Shown: positions 1 to 8,315 of the stretch, one piece after another
How positions within the stretch are numbered: the first letter of the stretch is position 1
Layout of the letters: each line of letters begins with the position of its first letter
NCBI RefSeq assembly: GCF_005221305.1
Contig: NZ_CP039887.1
Coordinates: 124,001-188,000 of the forward strand
Direction of reading: 5' to 3'
DNA length: 64,000 bases
Source: Neisseria subflava
Lineage (GTDB): Bacteria; Pseudomonadota; Gammaproteobacteria; Burkholderiales; Neisseriaceae
The notes under the pieces: generated by a model
What the model was told of the DNA's origin: nothing
The model's database searches: none
The model's input: only the letters and a program-made list of their open reading frames with translations
Translations under genes and position numbers: made by a program

Positions 1-318
1 GGGTAGTTCGGCAAATTCTGCAGCTTTTTTATGCGTCAGCGGCTGACCTTGCGGACTGAGATAAATTACTTTGGCAGGTTTTTGCGAGTTTGCTTTGGCT
101 TCTTCGATTGCCGCTTGAAGCGGCGGCGCCATCATAATCATTCCCGGACCACCTCCGAAGGGGCGATCATCAATATAGCCAAGTTTGTTGTCGGCAAATT
201 TTCGGGGATTGATGGCTTGAAACTGCCAAAGATTTTGTTTTCTTGCTCTGCCTGTAACGCCATATTCGACAATGCTGTCGAACATCTCCGGGAAAATGGT
301 GATGGCTTGAATCAGCAT
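1..318 (-). CDS. trmD: tRNA (guanine-N1-)-methyltransferase TrmD, partial (N-terminal 106 residues)
   Basis: TrmD methylates N1 of G37 next to the anticodon of tRNAs reading CNN codons, using S-adenosylmethionine, and prevents +1 frameshifting. The first 106 codons are present and the gene runs off the left edge. The N-terminus MLIQAITIFPEMF is typical. The conserved DDRPFGGGPGM stretch is at about residues 50-60, and LSPQGQPL, the start of the SPOUT trefoil-knot cofactor site, is at about 87-94. The ATG overlaps the rimM stop by one base (TGATG), so the two are translationally coupled in the rpsP-rimM-trmD operon. Identity is near certain; only the 3' part is unseen. Confidence 0.95.
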   Translation of the reverse strand, partial: MLIQAITIFPEMFDSIVEYGVTGRARKQNLWQFQAINPRKFADNKLGYIDDRPFGGGPGMIMMAPPLQAAIEEAKANSQKPAKVIYLSPQGQPLTHKKAAEFAELP

Positions 319-827
319 CAGTAGTCCAAACCCCAGTCGGCGATAATGGTTTTGCTGTCGGTATCGACAGATTCGATATAGTTGGAGACAAAGGGAATTA
401 GGATTTGTCCGTGTTCGCCTTTAATCATCAAAACATCATTTGCACCGGTTTCCATCAGGTTGCTGACTTTACCGAGGACGATGTTTTCTTTGTTGATGAC
501 GGTCATGCCGACTAAATCTGCCCAGTAGTATTCGTCTTCCTCAGTAGGGGCGAATGACTCTCTTGGGATTTCGATGGTATAGCCGCGCAAGGCAAATGCT
601 TGGTCGCGATCGTCTATACCTTCAAATTTAACCTGAAGTTCGCCATTGACAATTTTACCTGCCTCAAGCACAACATTCAGGGTTTTGCCATCCTTGCACA
701 ACTGCCACTCGGGGTAGTCCAGCAGGCTGTCGGTATATTCGGTATTGGCAGCAATTTTCAGCCAGCCTTTAATGCCGAATACGCCTTTAATGTAGCCCAT
801 GGCTACCCGTTTTTGAGTGTCTGTCAT
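318..827 (-). CDS. rimM: ribosome maturation factor RimM
   Basis: RimM binds ribosomal protein S19 and helps assemble and process the 30S head. The protein has 169 residues, the usual size. The N-terminal RimM barrel has the GYIKGVFGIKG signature at about residues 11-21. The C-terminal PRC barrel begins around YYWADLVGM and ends with WGLDY. It starts 15 nt after the rpsP stop and overlaps trmD by one base, which is the classic ribosome-maturation operon order. Confidence 0.96.
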   Translation of the reverse strand: MTDTQKRVAMGYIKGVFGIKGWLKIAANTEYTDSLLDYPEWQLCKDGKTLNVVLEAGKIVNGELQVKFEGIDDRDQAFALRGYTIEIPRESFAPTEEDEYYWADLVGMTVINKENIVLGKVSNLMETGANDVLMIKGEHGQILIPFVSNYIESVDTDSKTIIADWGLDY

Positions 828-842
828 GGTCGTTTCGGCTGA

Positions 843-1091
843 TTAAGCAGCGATTTTTTGCTCTTTAATCAGTTTGGCAACTGCGTCGCTAACTTTCGCG
901 CCTTGAGCAACCCAGTGGTTGATGCGGTCTGCGTCAAAACGTACGCGTTCTTGTTTTTCGTTGGCAACGGGGTTGTAGAAACCTACGCGCTCGATGAAGC
1001 GGCCGTCACGACGGTTGCGAGAGTCAGTTACGACTACGTTGTAGAAAGGGCGGTGTTTTGAGCCGCCGCGAGCCAAACGGATAACTACCAT
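843..1091 (-). CDS. rpsP: 30S ribosomal protein S16
   Basis: S16 is a primary-binding small-subunit protein needed for 30S assembly. The 82-residue sequence begins MVVIRLARGGSKHRPFYNVV and contains RDGRFIERVGFYNP, both diagnostic of bacterial S16. It is the first gene of the rpsP-rimM-trmD operon. A ribosome binding site (AAAGGAC) precedes the ATG and a sigma-70 promoter lies about 40 nt upstream. Confidence 0.98.
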   Translation of the reverse strand: MVVIRLARGGSKHRPFYNVVVTDSRNRRDGRFIERVGFYNPVANEKQERVRFDADRINHWVAQGAKVSDAVAKLIKEQKIAA

Positions 1092-1132
1092 TTTGAGTCC
1101 TTTTGAAAAATGCGGATATATAGAAACCGCTA

Positions 1133-1162
1133 ATTTTAGGATATTTCACACGGGTTATGCAA
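1133..1162 (-). promoter_or_regulatory. predicted sigma-70 promoter of rpsP operon
   Basis: On the minus strand TTGCAT (-35) and TAAAAT (-10) are separated by 18 nt. The predicted start is near 1126, giving a leader of about 35 nt before the rpsP ATG. Called by motif and position only. Confidence 0.55.
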
Positions 1163-1166
1163 GTTT

Positions 1167-3557
1167 TTATTTGTTTTTGTTGCTGTTTTGCCATTCGTTC
1201 AAATCGAGGCTGGCTTGATACAGGCCGCGGTCGGTTTCAGATGGTGTGACAGTAAAGCCTGATTTTTCAGCGAGTTTGAGCATCGGTGTGTTTTCTTTGA
1301 GGATTTCCGCATTCATGGTTTGGTAACCTTGCTGTGTGGCAGTTTGGATAATGAGGCTCATCATTTTGCCTGCCAAGCCGGTTTTGCGTGCTTCAGGTGC
1401 CAAAGTAATGCCGAACTCGCACTCATTACGATTGATGCGGCTGTAACGGCTGACTGCGACGATATGGCCGTCTGAAGTGAAGGCTGCCCATGCGCATTCG
1501 GTATGGAAATCGGGACGGGTCAGCCGTGCAAGTGTGGGCAGCGGCAACTCGTTGGTATGGGTCATGAAGCGCGTATAGCGGTCGGCCGCGGGTAATTGGC
1601 GGACAAATTTTTGTTTGGCTTCGGCATCTTCAGGCTCTAGTGCGCGGATGTGAAGTGTGTTGCCGTCGGGCAGGGTAAAGGTATCGGTTTGGTTCGGGTA
1701 GGGTGCGAGTACGTTTTGTATCTCGGGCGTTTCGGTTTTAGGGTGCAGCAGTTCGGAAGCAGCTTCGCCGGTGTTGCGTAGGAATTCGGCTGCGGCCGGA
1801 TTTTTTTGTTGGAGATAGGCGGCGGCGCTTTGCATTTTGGCGGCGGCCTGTTCCAAGGTTTGGACGGCTTTTTTAGGAATTTTGGTTGTTGGTGCAACAG
1901 GTTTTTCTACGATTTCGGGAATGATGGTGCTGTTGTATTGGCTGCCGTTGTAGTTGAGGATAATGTCGCCGATATGCTGGTTGTTGTGGATAAGCGTGTT
2001 TAGGGAATGCAGGAATTGATTGAGAACGGACGTGTTGTCGAGTTCTGTAAACTGGCTTAAACGCTGGATATCGAGTGTGGTAAAGGGAGGTAATGCGGCT
2101 TCGGTTTGGCCGTTGTAATGGGCGGTAAGGATATTGCCGTAAATGGCATGGCGGCTGAATCGAAATTGGACGGCATTGTGTTTTTGGATTTGGCACGGAG
2201 GCAGGTATAGGGCTTCCGCCATCAGTTCGGTTTGGCCGGATGCAATGGCTTTATCGATATTTTTGCTTTTAGGTGTTTTCAGACGGCCTGTTTTGGCTTG
2301 GGCAGGGGTATTTTGCACTTGTTGCAAATAGGCTGTTTGATTGCGAAAATAAAGTGTCAGTAAGGCTTCTTCCGGCGTGTTAAACCGTGTCAGGCCGTCT
2401 GAAAAACGATAGCTGACGAGAATGGGCTTACTGGTTTTTTGTGCCAAATTATCCAGAGTTTGATGAATGCTGTACGCATCCGGCGTATCTGGCGAAATAA
2501 TGCCGAGCAGGGCTTGAGTATGCGGATTTTGTAATTGTTCGAGTGCCAGACGGTGGATGCGTGCAGGCGTTGGGTTGCTGCCGATGCAGCCTTGTCGGAT
2601 GGATGGTACTTCGGTTGGGAGGTCGAGGGTCAATTCGCAGGCATTGGCGGTAGTGCGCAGCCATTCTATCGGCGTGTCGGACAGAATGGTGGGGTTGGTA
2701 ATGACGGGAATGCCGGATAGGTGGGCTTTTAGGGCTGCTTCCAGTTCGGCGGTATTGAATACCGGTTGGAAATTGCAATGGCGGCTGAGGCTGCGCAGGA
2801 TGGCTTTGTCTGTGTTGTCGGTGTAGTGTGTGGACAACAGGATAAGCGGAGTGTGGCGTGTAAAGTGGCGGATGGCACTGAACAGCTCGCGTTGGTTTTC
2901 AGCCGGATTGTAGTGGATAACGGCAACTTTGGTATGGCGGTTGTGGCCGAAGCGGTTGAGCCAGTCGGCAGATGTGGTAGGACTTAGGTCATAGTTGAGG
3001 CTGATGTGGCGTGATACGCCTTGGTGTAGCGTGTTCAGCAGGTGGTTGATGTTGCGGCTGACGGTGCTGTGGCCGGTCAGTAACGCGATATGGCCGGCCG
3101 GATAGTCGGTTTGGGTGCCGATGTTGAGGTTGAGTGAGGGGAGTTGGATGCCTGCGCTGTTGCACACGGTGATATTCAATTCGTCGCCGTGATATTTTTG
3201 AATAATGGAACGGGCGTTTTTGCAGGATTCGGGCGGTAGGTTTTCCCAATCTTGAATCAGGATAATGTGGCGCAGGTCTTTTTTACGGCAGGCTTTGAAC
3301 AGCGAGTCGTAATGGTCGGGCGGGATAACGGCAACAACCAAATCGGCTTGGCCCGGGATTTTGCTGAGGCTGGAGTAGGAGGGAATGCCTGCGACACTGC
3401 TGTGTCGAAGATTGACGGGGGTAATTTTGCCTTGATATGAGGAACCGAGCAGGTGGCTGAAAATGCGTTCGCCAAGGCTGTGCGGACGTTCGCTGGCGCC
3501 GATGAGGATGATGTGTTCAGGCATGAAGAAGTAGCCGGTTTGGACGGTTGCACTCAT
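1167..3557 (-). CDS. Pat/YfiQ-like protein: CoA-binding (ADP-forming acyl-CoA synthetase-like) domain plus C-terminal GNAT acetyltransferase
   Basis: The protein has 796 residues. Residues ~10-130 form a Rossmann CoA-binding domain of the ADP-forming acetyl-CoA synthetase type (HIILIGASERPHSLG, then VVAVIPPDHY). The centre resembles the flavodoxin-like ligase domain and an eroded ATP-grasp region with long Ala/Gln-rich stretches. The last ~160 residues are a GNAT domain with an acetyl-CoA loop around RKTGLAGKMM and AEKSGF near the end. This architecture belongs to the Pat/YfiQ protein lysine acetyltransferases that modify acetyl-CoA synthetase and other enzymes. It is about 90 residues shorter than the enterobacterial protein as I recall it, mainly in the central region, so the substrate is uncertain. 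A good AAGGAA site precedes the ATG. Confidence 0.8.
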   Translation of the reverse strand: MSATVQTGYFFMPEHIILIGASERPHSLGERIFSHLLGSSYQGKITPVNLRHSSVAGIPSYSSLSKIPGQADLVVAVIPPDHYDSLFKACRKKDLRHIILIQDWENLPPESCKNARSIIQKYHGDELNITVCNSAGIQLPSLNLNIGTQTDYPAGHIALLTGHSTVSRNINHLLNTLHQGVSRHISLNYDLSPTTSADWLNRFGHNRHTKVAVIHYNPAENQRELFSAIRHFTRHTPLILLSTHYTDNTDKAILRSLSRHCNFQPVFNTAELEAALKAHLSGIPVITNPTILSDTPIEWLRTTANACELTLDLPTEVPSIRQGCIGSNPTPARIHRLALEQLQNPHTQALLGIISPDTPDAYSIHQTLDNLAQKTSKPILVSYRFSDGLTRFNTPEEALLTLYFRNQTAYLQQVQNTPAQAKTGRLKTPKSKNIDKAIASGQTELMAEALYLPPCQIQKHNAVQFRFSRHAIYGNILTAHYNGQTEAALPPFTTLDIQRLSQFTELDNTSVLNQFLHSLNTLIHNNQHIGDIILNYNGSQYNSTIIPEIVEKPVAPTTKIPKKAVQTLEQAAAKMQSAAAYLQQKNPAAAEFLRNTGEAASELLHPKTETPEIQNVLAPYPNQTDTFTLPDGNTLHIRALEPEDAEAKQKFVRQLPAADRYTRFMTHTNELPLPTLARLTRPDFHTECAWAAFTSDGHIVAVSRYSRINRNECEFGITLAPEARKTGLAGKMMSLIIQTATQQGYQTMNAEILKENTPMLKLAEKSGFTVTPSETDRGLYQASLDLNEWQNSNKNK

Positions 3558-3580
3558 GATGGTTCCTTATTTGTGTTTTT

Positions 3581-3606
3581 GGCCGTCTGAAAAGTTTCAG
3601 ACGGCC
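3581..3606. terminator. inverted DUS pair between misS and the Pat-like gene
   Basis: GGCCGTCTGAAA and its complement form a tight hairpin. The T-rich tail follows on the plus strand, although both neighbours are on the minus strand, so strong termination of misS transcripts is not certain. Confidence 0.5.
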
Positions 3607-3613
3607 TTATTTT

Positions 3614-5011
3614 TTAGACTTCTTTTTTGTCTCCGGCTTTCTTTTTGGGAAGGATAAAACGCATCCTCAGGCCGTTGGGTTTGACATTTTCAGCAATGAT
3701 TTTACCGCAGTGCTGTTTCATAATATGCTGCGTCAAGGCAAGCCCTAAACCTGTACCGGGCTTGTGTGCGCTGGAGTCGGCGCGATAAAAGGCAGTGAAA
3801 ATATGCGGAAGCTGCATTTCGTCCACGCCAGGTCCGTTGTCGGTAACATCGATAATCCAGTTTTTGCCGTCTTGTCCGATATGGGTTTGAATGGTGCTGC
3901 CTTCCGGACTGTAATTGATGGCATTGCGGATAACGTTGTCAAAGGCGCGGTATAGATAGCCTTCGTTGGCGCTGACTACGGCATTTTCAGGGATTTTTGG
4001 GTCAATGCTCAGGGTAACGCTTTGGTTGTTTTGGTGGGCAATGCTTTGGTTGTCCTCAATCAAGTTGGTAAGGAAAGGAACGAGTTTGAGGTTTTCTTTT
4101 TCCAAAGGAATATTGGAAGTTTCCAAGCGGGATAGGGTCAACAATTCTCCGACCAAAGTATCCATGCGCACCAATTCGCCTTCAAGGCGCTTGAGGTATT
4201 GCTCTTGTTTTTGCGGCTGAGCTTGAATCAGGCCGACAATCGCTTGCATACGCGCCAGCGGCGAACGCATTTCATGCGAAACGTGGTGAAGTAGATGGCG
4301 CTCTTTGGCAACAAGTTTTTCAAGTTTTTCGGCCATTTTGTCGAACTGCACAGCGAGGTGGGACAATTCGTCGTCACGGTCGTCAACTTGTTGGGAAATG
4401 CGGGTCTCAAGTTCGCCGTTGGCTACTCTGTCCATGCCGCCACCCAAAATTTTAATAGGCTTGGTAATGTTGTTGGCAAGGATGTATGCCATCAAGAGCC
4501 CCACAACGATGATAAAAGACAGAATGATAAATTCGTGCCAAATAGGCGAAAGCGGCAAGCCGGGAATGAAGAGCGGGCTAGGGAGGCGTTGGGCTTGATG
4601 ATTGTCCCAGCCTTTAATAAAGAAGAGGTATTCTTCGCCGAAACGGTCGTATTCGATGTGTGCCAAATCAGATTCGGGGTTGTTGATGGCAAAGATACGG
4701 GCACGCTCAATGGAGAGGCTGTCGATGTTTCGGCCTAAAATATCTTTTTTATCATCGCCGGTAATCACATAAACGGCATTGGAAACCGGATTATTTTTCC
4801 ATTCGGAAAGAATTTCGCGCGCACCGCTGTCTCCGCGTGAGTTGAAGGCGGAAACGATGCTGCTCATCAATGTGGTTTCGATGGTGCGGCGTTGGTTGAA
4901 TTGGTTTTCGGCAAGGGTGTTTTGCACCAGCCAAAATGAAAAACTCGCCACAAAGATTGCGCAGACGATGACTGCGCAAAATGTGGCGAAGATGCGTTGA
5001 AACAGTTTCAT
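3614..5011 (-). CDS. misS: sensor histidine kinase MisS (CpxA-like)
   Basis: Inner-membrane sensor of the neisserial MisR/MisS two-component system, which controls envelope and virulence-related genes. The 465-residue protein has TM1 at ~8-30, a periplasmic sensing region, TM2 at ~160-182 and a HAMP linker containing NNITKPIKILGGG. The H-box HHVSHEMRSPLARMQ carries the phosphoacceptor His, followed by the N-box (NVIRNAINYSP), G1 (DNGPGVDE) and G2 (GTGLGLAL) of the HATPase domain. All catalytic boxes are intact. It lies 15 nt downstream of misR and is co-transcribed with it. Confidence 0.93.
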   Translation of the reverse strand: MKLFQRIFATFCAVIVCAIFVASFSFWLVQNTLAENQFNQRRTIETTLMSSIVSAFNSRGDSGAREILSEWKNNPVSNAVYVITGDDKKDILGRNIDSLSIERARIFAINNPESDLAHIEYDRFGEEYLFFIKGWDNHQAQRLPSPLFIPGLPLSPIWHEFIILSFIIVVGLLMAYILANNITKPIKILGGGMDRVANGELETRISQQVDDRDDELSHLAVQFDKMAEKLEKLVAKERHLLHHVSHEMRSPLARMQAIVGLIQAQPQKQEQYLKRLEGELVRMDTLVGELLTLSRLETSNIPLEKENLKLVPFLTNLIEDNQSIAHQNNQSVTLSIDPKIPENAVVSANEGYLYRAFDNVIRNAINYSPEGSTIQTHIGQDGKNWIIDVTDNGPGVDEMQLPHIFTAFYRADSSAHKPGTGLGLALTQHIMKQHCGKIIAENVKPNGLRMRFILPKKKAGDKKEV

Positions 5012-5026
5012 TGATCTGTTTAATCT

Positions 5027-5704
5027 TTAGTTTTTAACAAACAGGTAGCCTAAGCCGCGTACAGTTTGAATCAGGGAAGCATCGCCCAATTTGTGGCGGA
5101 TGCTGGAGATGTGTACGTCGATGCTGCGGTCAAATTTAGCCAGTTTGCGGTCGAGTGCCTCGATAGACAGAGTTTCTTTGCTGACAACTTGTCCGGCGTG
5201 GCGCATCAAAACTTCGAGCAGATTGAACTCGGTGCTGGTCAATTCAAGCGGAGTGTCTTTGATGCTAGCTTGGCGTTTGGCGGGGTAGAGGACAACGTCG
5301 CTGACAGAAATGCTGTTCGGCGCGTTGTTTTGTTCGTTGCTGTGTTGTGCACGGCGCAAGATGGCGTTGATACGCGCCAAGAGTTCGCGCGGTGTGCATG
5401 GTTTCGGTACGTAATCGTCCGCACCCATTTCCAAACCGATAATGCGGTCGATGTCGTCACCTTTTGCAGTCAGCATGATGATGGGCACAGTGCTTTGGGT
5501 GCGTACGTTTTTCAAAACGTCCAAACCGTTCATTTTAGGCATCATGGAGTCTAATACGACGACATCGTATTGTCCGGTCAGAATTTCTTGAACGCCGGCT
5601 TCGCCGTCAGAAACGCTGTGGACGTTGAGGCCTTCGGCAGTCAGGTATTCGGTCAGTAATTCGGTCAAGAGGGCATCGTCATCTACGAGTAATACGCGAC
5701 TCAT
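5027..5704 (-). CDS. misR: response regulator MisR (OmpR/CpxR family)
   Basis: DNA-binding partner of MisS. The 225-residue form starting MSRVLLVDDD is preferred over an upstream extension because AAGGAA lies 7 nt before this ATG and the length matches MisR. The receiver domain has the acidic pocket D8-D10, phosphoacceptor D52 (VVLDSMMPK), the conserved Lys in MLTAKGDD and a PKP turn. The C-terminal half is an OmpR-type winged helix (ELTSTEFNLLEVL, then VRGLGYLF). Confidence 0.95.
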   Translation of the reverse strand: MSRVLLVDDDALLTELLTEYLTAEGLNVHSVSDGEAGVQEILTGQYDVVVLDSMMPKMNGLDVLKNVRTQSTVPIIMLTAKGDDIDRIIGLEMGADDYVPKPCTPRELLARINAILRRAQHSNEQNNAPNSISVSDVVLYPAKRQASIKDTPLELTSTEFNLLEVLMRHAGQVVSKETLSIEALDRKLAKFDRSIDVHISSIRHKLGDASLIQTVRGLGYLFVKN

Positions 5705-5911
5705 GGAATTTCCTTTTCGTGATTGTATGCGCCGTGGCACTAAATAGGTGGTGCGGCGATTAAAATAGAGTTGTATTCAATCTTAACATGCAATCTGCTT
5801 TTGTTGATAGCGTAATTTTCTGTGCTTTTGCGCTTTTTTGCATAGAAACTTGTCGCTCTTTACATTTTCAGACGGCCTGTAAGGACAAACTGACAATTGA
5901 GTGAGTTTTGT

Positions 5912-7744
5912 TTAGGGTTTGTCACATGATTTGGCAGTTTGGTGTTTCGGTGCATTGATGAAATCTTTGCAATCGGACAAAAGTTTGGGCAGCAGGGGGG
6001 CGAATACCGGATGGCTGCGTATTTTGTCGGCGTAGAAATACATCATATAGGGGTAATAATATTGCACTGCCTGCATCCATTGCGCACCTTCTTCTTTCTT
6101 GCCTTGTCGGTAGAGGTAGAGGCCGACTTGATAGGCGCTGGAGTAGGGGCGGTAGGTTAGGGCTTTGAGTGCGGCTTCTTCCGCCCACGGACGGATGTAG
6201 GCATCGGTCGGGTCTGCATGTTTGCTCAAGCTCAAATCGGCGTAATAGGCAAGCATAGGGCTTTCTTTGGAAAGTCGTTGCAAGCCGTCGATTTTGTTTT
6301 GAACCGTTTGCTGTTCATCAGTTTTTCCTACGCGGCTATATTGGGTCAGATTTTGATATTCCCAGCTGAGGTTTGCCATGCCGATTAAAATCGATAAAGC
6401 AGCTATACCGCCTGCCCATTGTCTGATTCGGGTAGATACAGGGCCGTCTGAAACATCTTTCGGATAAGAGGGTGTCAACGACAGAATCAGGCTAAATACG
6501 GTGAGGAAGTAGATATACCAAAGTGGATATTCAAGCATGCTGTGGCAGAGGCTGACGGCGGCGGTAGTCAGTAAAAACAGCGAGGCCGGTGTTTGGTTGC
6601 GGCCCAACAGTCGCCATACGGCTGCAAGCAGAGTTAAGGTTGCGAGCAAGGTGCCGGCAATGCCCATTTCGGACAATAACTGCATGATGATATTGTGCGA
6701 ATGGGTAAACAGTACGCCGAGGATGTTGTTGGGGAAGTGTTGTTGTTGGGCATTGATCAGGAAGGTTTGCTGGGCAAAGCTGTTCCAGCCATGGCCGAAC
6801 CAAGGTGCGGATTGAAAGGCAATCCATGCCTTGCTCCATTCGATTTGGCGCATGGAGCCTTCAAAACCGCTGGTGCCTGCGCGTTCTACAGCGGTTTCGT
6901 ATTTGACGTTGCCAAACAAATCCAACAGGCTGCCCATGCCGAATTGGAAAGCAGCGGCCAGGATTGCGGTCAGGAGAAAAATGCACAGTGCGCGTTTGTT
7001 TTGGAAATGGGTACGCCAAAACCATAACGGCGTAATCAGGAATAGGGCGGCAATGTAGCCTAAGATGGTGCGTGAGTTGACAAGGCCGAGGGTCGCAGTC
7101 AAAGCCAATACGAACAGAAAACCTGCTGTATTGGACATTTTGCGCTCCGTCCATAAATAGGATGCCGCCAAAATGCCCCACATTAAATAATGTCCCAAAT
7201 GGTTTCGTTGGCCGAGTTGGCCGTTTACGGTGCCGTTGCTTCGGGCAATAATGCCGTTCAACCACTCTACGTTGGACCAGCCTTTAAATTGCAGCCAGAT
7301 GATGGCGGCCTGTATGGTTGCCCCTATCAATAAAGACCAAGCAAAGATGCTGACGATGCGTTCCTGTCCGTAAACTGCTACCCAGCCTCGCACCGACCAT
7401 GCGCCCAGTGCCAAAATGACAAAGGTCCAGGCAGTAATATCGCTCATGCCGGGGTAGGTCGAATGCATGAGGCGCGCTTGGAGCGACCAAAATGCAGCCA
7501 TGGCAAACAGGCCGATACTGAGTGCGGGAAAGCGGATATTCAGCAGGCCTTTGTGTGCGCTAATCAATGTCAGTACCAATGAGCCGCTCAGCGAGATGGC
7601 TTCCAAATAAAAGCTGGGCAGTGGACCGACTCGGTAGAGTGAAAGAAAAGGGATGGCGCAAATCCAAAGAAAACTGAGCCATAAAGGCCAAAAGGTTTTC
7701 ACTGAAGATTCGGTCAGGCCGTCTGAAAGTGTGTGGTAGGTCAT
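5912..7744 (-). CDS. pglL: PglL-type O-oligosaccharyltransferase
   Basis: PglL transfers lipid-linked oligosaccharide en bloc to serines of pilin and other periplasmic proteins. The 610-residue protein has about a dozen membrane segments in the first 430 residues. The conserved Wzy_C region contains GQLGQRNHLGHYLMWG, the reaction-centre loop region with the conserved His, and a periplasmic FGHGWNSFAQQ segment. The last ~170 residues form a TPR-like periplasmic tail. The start chosen is MTYHTLSDG, whose ATG overlaps the stop of the DUF2069 gene (ATGA); a longer reading frame upstream is only the shadow of that gene. A DUS lies inside the first codons and encodes LSDGL. Confidence 0.88.
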   Translation of the reverse strand: MTYHTLSDGLTESSVKTFWPLWLSFLWICAIPFLSLYRVGPLPSFYLEAISLSGSLVLTLISAHKGLLNIRFPALSIGLFAMAAFWSLQARLMHSTYPGMSDITAWTFVILALGAWSVRGWVAVYGQERIVSIFAWSLLIGATIQAAIIWLQFKGWSNVEWLNGIIARSNGTVNGQLGQRNHLGHYLMWGILAASYLWTERKMSNTAGFLFVLALTATLGLVNSRTILGYIAALFLITPLWFWRTHFQNKRALCIFLLTAILAAAFQFGMGSLLDLFGNVKYETAVERAGTSGFEGSMRQIEWSKAWIAFQSAPWFGHGWNSFAQQTFLINAQQQHFPNNILGVLFTHSHNIIMQLLSEMGIAGTLLATLTLLAAVWRLLGRNQTPASLFLLTTAAVSLCHSMLEYPLWYIYFLTVFSLILSLTPSYPKDVSDGPVSTRIRQWAGGIAALSILIGMANLSWEYQNLTQYSRVGKTDEQQTVQNKIDGLQRLSKESPMLAYYADLSLSKHADPTDAYIRPWAEEAALKALTYRPYSSAYQVGLYLYRQGKKEEGAQWMQAVQYYYPYMMYFYADKIRSHPVFAPLLPKLLSDCKDFINAPKHQTAKSCDKP

Positions 7745-8097
7745 TTTGATGTGTGTTTTTGTTGTTTGATAAATGCAAGGCAGCCGAGGAAAAAGGCAAT
7801 GCACAATAATACGGAAACGGCGGCGCAAATCCGGCTGGCGAGAGCCGTGTCTGCCAGGCGCATACAGGCTTCGGCAAAGTAAATCAGAATCAGCATGGAG
7901 CTGTATTGGTAAGTGTAGATGCGTTTTTTCAAAATGCCGGTCAACGGCAAGCACAAAGGCAGGGCTTTCAGTGCCAACCATGAGCCGCCTTCGCGCAATG
8001 GAGCGATCCACAATTCCCATGATAAGGAAAGCAGAATCAGCAGGATAAGGCTTATGGAAGTTGCAAGATAAGGTAATGGGGAGCGTGTATTGTTCAA
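7741..8097 (-). CDS. DUF2069-like small membrane protein
   Basis: The 118-residue protein has four predicted membrane helices (about 10-30, 40-55, 66-85 and 90-112) and a short charged C-terminus. It resembles the DUF2069 family of small integral membrane proteins of unknown function. Its TGA stop overlaps the pglL ATG, so it is co-transcribed with pglL and may be translationally coupled to it. Any role in glycosylation is only inferred from that coupling. Confidence 0.75.
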   Translation of the reverse strand: MNNTRSPLPYLATSISLILLILLSLSWELWIAPLREGGSWLALKALPLCLPLTGILKKRIYTYQYSSMLILIYFAEACMRLADTALASRICAAVSVLLCIAFFLGCLAFIKQQKHTSK

Positions 8098-8231
8098 AAT
8101 ATTGAGGGCGTAAAGCCGTACTGGAAAACTTAAAATTATACCGCTAAAAAGGCAGGGTAAGCCAAGAATATTGCTTAAAGATGCTGAAGAAAGGATTTAT
8201 TGTTTTTTCTTCAAACGAATGAAACTTTATC

Positions 8232-8259
8232 TTGTTTTATAGTCTTATTAATATATATA
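8232..8259 (+). promoter_or_regulatory. possible promoter of hisC-hisB
   Basis: TTGTTT and TATATA are separated by 16 nt in an AT-rich stretch ~55 nt upstream of hisC. Other TA-rich hexamers nearby (for example TTATAAAT at ~8282-8289) could serve instead. No His-rich leader peptide or attenuator hairpin is visible before hisC. Confidence 0.35.
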
Positions 8260-8315
8260 TCTAGTAAATATTGTGCTACTATTATAAATACTTTATCTCA
8301 GGAGGATAGAAAACC

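Noticed and set aside
7745..8020. 92-codon upstream extension of pglL
   Set aside because: It is the shadow of the DUF2069 gene in another frame; the ATG overlapping that gene's stop gives the conserved PglL N-terminus.
8257..8271. 15-bp identity ATATCTAGTAAATAT with 20443-20457
   Set aside because: AT-rich and short; a match of this size is expected by chance in 64 kb, and the surrounding sequence does not match.
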